From positions 1 to 24,058 of the forward strand of contig CAJTVM010000044.1 in assembly GCA_910579595.1 (NCBI GenBank): 24,058 bases of DNA, given 5' to 3'. A program made the translations under genes and the position numbers. The notes below the pieces were generated by a model, which worked only from the letters and a program-made list of their open reading frames with translations, searched no databases and was not told where the DNA came from. Source of the stretch: an uncultured Oscillospiraceae bacterium (GTDB lineage Bacteria; Bacillota; Clostridia; Oscillospirales; Oscillospiraceae). This document shows positions 20,526 to 24,058 of the stretch, piece by piece. How positions within the stretch are numbered: position 1 is the stretch's first letter; each line of letters begins with the position of its first letter.

Positions 20526-22649
20526 CTACCGCAGCAGGGTGTTCTCCCCGGTGGCGGTGCTCAGCGAGCTGCCCGTGGCGAAATACTGGGCGAGTATGCC
20601 CGCCGCCACCTCCCCCAGCGCGGTGCTGTTGTCGTCGTCCTCGGCCACGATGCACAGGGCCACCTGGGGGTCGTCATAGGGGGCAAAGCACACGAACAGG
20701 ACGTTGGTGGACGCGGCCTTGGACTGGGTTTCGGCGGTACCCGTCTTACACCCCACCTCCACCGGCAGGGGGTCGAAAAACCGGGCCATGCCGGCGGTTT
20801 TGGACAGGTCGTACATCCCCTTCTTGACGGCGGCCAGGTGCTCGGGCTGGATGTCGATGGTGTTGAGCAGCTCCGGCTCAAACACCTCGGTGACCGTGCT
20901 GTAGTCGCTGGCCTTGTACTCCTTGAGCAGGTGGCAGGCATAGTGGCTGCCGCCGTTTACCAGGGTGGCCACGTAGTTGGCCAGCTGGAGGGGGGTGAAC
21001 TCGTTCATCCCCTGGCCGATGGCGGCGTACATGGTGTCGCCGTCATACCAGGGCTGGTTATAGGCGGCGGAGGTCTCCGGTCCGGCCACATGGCCCTTGA
21101 CCTCGGGGATCTCGATGCCGGTGTACTCGCCCAGGCCGAACTTCTGGGCGTACTCGGTGATCTTGGCGATGGTGGTGCGCCGCCCCACGTCATAGTAGAA
21201 AATGTCACAGGAATCAGTGATGGCGCGGCTCACGTTCTCCAGGCCATGGCCGGAGCGCAGCCAGCACCAGGGCTGGGACATGGCGTCAGAATAAAAGGTG
21301 TAACGGCCGTTGCAGGGCACCCGCTCATTCACGGTGATGGTCCCGGTGTCCAGGGCGGCGATGGAGGTGAGCATCTTAAAGGTGGAGCCGGGGGCGTACC
21401 GGCCCTGAGTGGCCCGGTTCACCAGGGGCGTCAGCTCCGTATCCGACACCAGATCGTTGTAATCGTCCCAGAAGGTGGTCATGTCATAGCTGGGGTAGGA
21501 GGCCAGGGCCAGCACCCCGCCGCTCATGTCCACCACCGCCGCCGCCATGGGCGCGCGGTCCTCCTCCGGCCGCCGGGCGACATACTGGGCCAGGATATCT
21601 TCCACGGTGGATTGCAGGGCGATGTCCAGGGTGAGCACCACGTTCTCCCCCGGCTCCGGCGCCGTCTCCCACTGCTGGCTGATGATGTTGCCGTCCTCGT
21701 CTTTCTCTATGATGCGCTTGCCGCTGACGCCGTGGAGGCGCTCCTCGAAGGCCAGCTCCACCCCACCACGGCCCACCTCGGCGTTCATAGGGTAGCCCAG
21801 CTCCTTGTAGTAGTCCATTTTCGTATCGTCAATGGCCCCGGTATAGCCCAGCACATGGGCGGCGTAGTGTGTCTCATACTTCCGGGAGGTGGCCGTCTCA
21901 ATGCGCACCCCGGCCAGGTTGTTCTCCTTCACCTTGGTGATGAAGCTGATGTCCACCCCCCGGGCGAACACGTAGGTGCTGTAGCTCACCTCGCGCTGGC
22001 GCAGGTTCAGCTCGTACAGTACTCCGGCCAGATCCCGGTCCTCCTGGGTGGGTTCCCCATCCTTTTCCACCACGCCGAAGGCGCGGCACATGGCGGTATA
22101 CCACTCATCGGCGGGCATTCTGTCCGTTTTCGGGTCGCCGATCACTTTGCACTTCGCGGTCAGCCGGCCCAGAGCGGTGGCCACGGTGACGATTTCCCCC
22201 TCCTCGGTGGTGTCCTGGTAGGAAAAGGGGGTGGGGCTGGTGAAGCACCAGGGGGCGGTTTTGGTCAGGGGCATGGTGTCCGTCCACTCCACCCCCTCCT
22301 CCCGGCAGATCTCCAGCAGCCGGGTGAGGATTTCGTTGCGCTGGCCGCCCATAGCGTCCCAGTCAAGCTCCACGTTGTAGCCAACCTCATTGGTGACCAG
22401 CACCCGGCCGCAGCTGTCCAGAATCTCCCCCCGGACGCTGTCCACCTGCTGGGGCTGGGCGATGTGGTTGTTGGTGCTGACCAGGTAGCCGTCGCCGTGG
22501 ACAACCTGCGTCTGGTAGAGCACGGCCACAAAGCCGCCCAGCACGGCGCAGAACAGCGCGATCAGCAGGTTGGTGCGCAGCTTGAGGCGGTGGGCCTCCC
22601 GCTCCGCCCGCTCCTCCTGGATATGGGTATGGTCAAAAGGGTTATTCAT
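20526..22649 (-). CDS. mrdA: Penicillin-binding protein 2 (rod elongation transpeptidase)
   Basis: A 707-residue class B PBP. A short cytoplasmic N-terminus, one membrane anchor (~26-46, LLIALFCAVLGGFVAVLYQ), a dimerisation/pedestal domain starting near SVRGEILDSCGRVL, and the transpeptidase domain with STFK (Ser422-Lys425), SCD (480-482, the SxN/D motif) and KTG (635-637). It crosslinks peptidoglycan in the elongasome with a SEDS polymerase; that gene is not in view. It overlaps mreD by 8 bp. The ATG at 22649 is preceded by GGGAGGATC. It could be called a SpoVD-like PBP, but pairing with mreD favours PBP2. Confidence 0.92.
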   Translation of the reverse strand: MNNPFDHTHIQEERAEREAHRLKLRTNLLIALFCAVLGGFVAVLYQTQVVHGDGYLVSTNNHIAQPQQVDSVRGEILDSCGRVLVTNEVGYNVELDWDAMGGQRNEILTRLLEICREEGVEWTDTMPLTKTAPWCFTSPTPFSYQDTTEEGEIVTVATALGRLTAKCKVIGDPKTDRMPADEWYTAMCRAFGVVEKDGEPTQEDRDLAGVLYELNLRQREVSYSTYVFARGVDISFITKVKENNLAGVRIETATSRKYETHYAAHVLGYTGAIDDTKMDYYKELGYPMNAEVGRGGVELAFEERLHGVSGKRIIEKDEDGNIISQQWETAPEPGENVVLTLDIALQSTVEDILAQYVARRPEEDRAPMAAAVVDMSGGVLALASYPSYDMTTFWDDYNDLVSDTELTPLVNRATQGRYAPGSTFKMLTSIAALDTGTITVNERVPCNGRYTFYSDAMSQPWCWLRSGHGLENVSRAITDSCDIFYYDVGRRTTIAKITEYAQKFGLGEYTGIEIPEVKGHVAGPETSAAYNQPWYDGDTMYAAIGQGMNEFTPLQLANYVATLVNGGSHYACHLLKEYKASDYSTVTEVFEPELLNTIDIQPEHLAAVKKGMYDLSKTAGMARFFDPLPVEVGCKTGTAETQSKAASTNVLFVCFAPYDDPQVALCIVAEDDDNSTALGEVAAGILAQYFATGSSLSTATGENTLLR

Positions 22650-23145
22650 GGTAGATCCTCCCGTAATGGATGCAGCAGAACCGGCTTATCCAGTAAACCG
22701 GCAGAATGAAGGCCAGCGAGCATACAAGCTCCGGCACGCCCACCCGGAGCAGAACCCGCGCCGGGGCCACATGGGACAGCAGGCGGCTGCCCACCGCCCA
22801 CGCCTCCCAGATCAGCAGGGCGCCCACGGAGCAGATCAGGTGGCCCCACACGTCCCGGCGCAGGACGTACTGGGCCGCCAGTCCGGCCACCCAGCCGAAG
22901 GCGGACAGCGCGATGATGCAGCCAGCGCCGCCGCTGCCCTGGCCGGACAGCACCGCGCCGCAGAGCATACCGTAAATGGCCCCGAAAGGCGCGCCCTCCA
23001 GCACGCCCCCCGCCACGGCCAGCACAGGCAGCATCAGGGGCAGGGGAATGGGCAGGGGGCCGATGACATAGTAATTTACCACCGTCACAAACCCCATCGC
23101 CAGGAGGTAGGCGATCCATTTTAAAACGATATCATGTCTTGTCAT
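22642..23145 (-). CDS. mreD: Rod shape-determining protein MreD
   Basis: A 167-residue polytopic membrane protein with about five helices (WIAYLLAMGFVTVVNYYVI first, then PLPIPLPLMLPVLAVAGGVLEGAPFGAIYGMLCGAVL). Size, hydropathy and direct overlap with mrdA identify it as MreD, part of the elongasome. AAGGAG lies 5 nt ahead of the ATG. mreB and mreC, which usually precede it, are absent; miaB is upstream instead. Confidence 0.82.
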   Translation of the reverse strand: MTRHDIVLKWIAYLLAMGFVTVVNYYVIGPLPIPLPLMLPVLAVAGGVLEGAPFGAIYGMLCGAVLSGQGSGGAGCIIALSAFGWVAGLAAQYVLRRDVWGHLICSVGALLIWEAWAVGSRLLSHVAPARVLLRVGVPELVCSLAFILPVYWISRFCCIHYGRIYHE

Positions 23146-23226
23146 GCAAACTCCTTATCACACTTCACCTGTTCGCGCGACGCGCGGTTTTTGCCGAAGC
23201 AAAGCCCGCGCCCATGCTTCTCCTCT

Positions 23227-23257
23227 CCCCGCAAAGCCAAAAGGCCGCTTTGCGGGG
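23227..23257 (+). repeat. GC-rich stem-loop repeat, copy 2
   Basis: A perfect 11-bp stem CCCCGCAAAGC (23227-23237) with GCTTTGCGGGG (23247-23257). It is close in sequence and flank to 4163-4193, same orientation. It sits in the gap between miaB and mreD. No T-run follows. Confidence 0.75.
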
Positions 23258-23278
23258 GGCCGGCCCCATAGGGATAAT

Positions 23279-23310
23279 GCGCTGCTCACGACGGTTCAGC
23301 GCTCAGCTCT
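23279..23310 (-). repeat. Dispersed 32-bp gene-end repeat, copy 2
   Basis: The reverse complement of 4057-4088, 30 of 32 identical. Here it encodes the last seven residues of MiaB (ELSAEPS region) and its TGA stop, in a frame different from copy 1. Confidence 0.88.
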
Positions 23311-24058
23311 CCAAACAGCGCCCAGGTGGAGCAACCGGTGATTTTGATATCCGCGAACCGCCCGATGAGGGCCGGATCGCCGGTGAGGTGCACCAGACGG
23401 CCCCCCGCCGTGCGGGCGGTGAGGTTGTTGCGGGGATCCTCCCCCTCGCCGTCGATGAGGCAGCGCTGGACGGCGCCGATGTAGGCATGGTGCTTTTCCA
23501 GAGAAATGCGGTTCTGGGCCTCCACCAAGCGGTCGAAGTTGGCGGATTTCTCTTCCTTCGACATGGGGTCGGGCAGCTCCGCCGCCGGGGTGCCCTTCCT
23601 TGGGGAGTAGATAAAGGTAAACAGCGCGTCAAACCGCACCGTCTCAATGAGGGACAGGGTGTCTTCAAATTCCTCAGTGGTCTCGCCGGGGAAGCCCACG
23701 ATTACGTCACTGGTGAGCACCACATCGGGGATGCGTGAGCGCAGGGCGTTTATCTTGTCCAGGTACTGTTCCCTGGTGTACCGCCGGTTCATGGCGGTGA
23801 GCACCCGGGTATTTCCCGACTGGAAGGGTAGGTGGATCACCGGAGCCACCTTATCGCACTTGGACATGACATCGAACAGCTTTGGCCTGGCGTCCTTGGG
23901 GTGGCTGGTCATGAACCGCAGGAGAAACTCGCCGGGGATCTCCGCCGCCGCTTCCAACAGACGGGGGAAGTCCCAGCCGCCCTCCAGATCCTTGCCGTAG
24001 GAATTCACGTTCTGGCCCAGCAGGGTGATATCCTTGTACCCCTGCCCTACCAGCGCTC
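23286..24058 (-). CDS. miaB: tRNA-2-methylthio-N6-dimethylallyladenosine synthase MiaB (5' part off the right edge)
   Basis: About 256 C-terminal residues are visible; the frame continues through the right edge and reads GYKDITLLGQNVNSYGKD, a MiaB signature of the radical-SAM barrel. Further down are FMTSHPKDARPKL, HLPFQSGNTRVL and SDVIVGFPGETTEEFEDT, then a C-terminal TRAM domain for tRNA binding. It adds a methylthio group to C2 of i6A37 in tRNAs reading UNN codons. The iron-sulfur cysteines lie outside the window. Its last residues come from a dispersed repeat. Confidence 0.94.
   Translation of the reverse strand, partial: ALVGQGYKDITLLGQNVNSYGKDLEGGWDFPRLLEAAAEIPGEFLLRFMTSHPKDARPKLFDVMSKCDKVAPVIHLPFQSGNTRVLTAMNRRYTREQYLDKINALRSRIPDVVLTSDVIVGFPGETTEEFEDTLSLIETVRFDALFTFIYSPRKGTPAAELPDPMSKEEKSANFDRLVEAQNRISLEKHHAYIGAVQRCLIDGEGEDPRNNLTARTAGGRLVHLTGDPALIGRFADIKITGCSTWALFGELSAEPS

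Noticed and set aside
21201..21212. PBP2 motif SCD instead of SxN as evidence for an inactive enzyme
   Set aside because: SxD is, as far as I recall, found in PBP2-type enzymes; STFK and KTG are intact.
17866..22709. Very long open frames opposite the ABC genes (17866-20142 minus) and opposite mrdA (20523-22709 plus)
   Set aside because: They are antisense shadows produced by high GC and codon bias; translations are His/Gly/Gln/Val-rich, match no family, and the opposite strand carries full catalytic motifs.
23227..23257. Rho-independent terminator for miaB
   Set aside because: The stem is strong but no T-run follows on either strand, and the same sequence recurs near 4163 as a repeat.

Overview
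The window reads as chromosomal DNA from a high-GC member of the Clostridia, most like the Oscillospiraceae/Flavonifractor-Oscillibacter type. That placement is inferred from content, not from a marker gene. The evidence is a Gram-positive LexA box, a DnaD plus DnaC/DnaI-type primosome pair, PadR-DUF2812 and XRE-DUF3169 membrane-protein operons, an SLH-anchored lysozyme, strong AGGAGG-type ribosome binding sites and GC-rich coding sequence. No rRNA, tRNA, CRISPR array, prophage or transposase gene was seen.

Layout. At 1-3.5 kb (minus strand) lie a BspA-type leucine-rich-repeat surface protein running off the left edge and a DUF2812 membrane protein coupled to a PadR regulator, whose promoter carries twin palindromic operators. 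At 3.6-9.3 kb (plus strand) lie a membrane zinc-ribbon protein, mnmE, then a unit led by a 27-residue hydrophobic peptide gene followed by dtd, mutL and a uridine-kinase-like gene. At 9.35-11.3 kb (minus) is the replication-initiation pair dnaD-like and dnaC/dnaI-like. At 11.3-11.7 kb is a gene-free stretch with a long A/T palindrome, a terminator and a 168-bp MITE-like element. At 11.7-13.2 kb (minus) is a four-gene operon: small membrane protein, XRE regulator, DUF3169 membrane protein and zinc-ribbon protein, with twin operators below a consensus promoter. At 13.3-14.9 kb (plus) is an SLH-GH25 secreted lysozyme. At 14.9-15.7 kb (minus) is lexA with its own SOS box. At 15.8-20.2 kb (plus) is a marR-ABC-ABC multidrug-exporter operon. 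At 20.2-20.5 kb is a densely folded intergenic element plus a terminator. At 20.5-23.1 kb (minus) are mrdA (PBP2) and mreD, and at the right edge the 3' part of miaB.

The genes are mostly housekeeping: tRNA modification and quality control (mnmE, dtd, miaB), DNA repair and SOS (mutL, lexA), helicase loading (dnaD/dnaC), and cell-wall elongation and turnover (mrdA, mreD, GH25). Three small regulator-plus-membrane-protein modules (PadR-DUF2812, XRE-DUF3169, MarR-ABC) are inserted among them, each with a readable promoter and, for the first two, clear operator palindromes.

The least explained material is non-coding. It comprises (i) a ~180-bp two-domain multibranched fold at 20222-20396 with a built-in alternative pairing, (ii) a dispersed 32-bp repeat at 4057-4088 and inverted at 23279-23310 that supplies the stop codon of two unrelated genes in two different frames, each near a shared GC-rich stem-loop, and (iii) the MITE-like inverted-repeat element at 11539-11706. 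On the protein side, the second ABC subunit has an unusual ~100-residue insert between its membrane and ATPase domains, and the 27-residue peptide gene has its own promoter and ribosome binding site. I found no clearly new multi-gene system.
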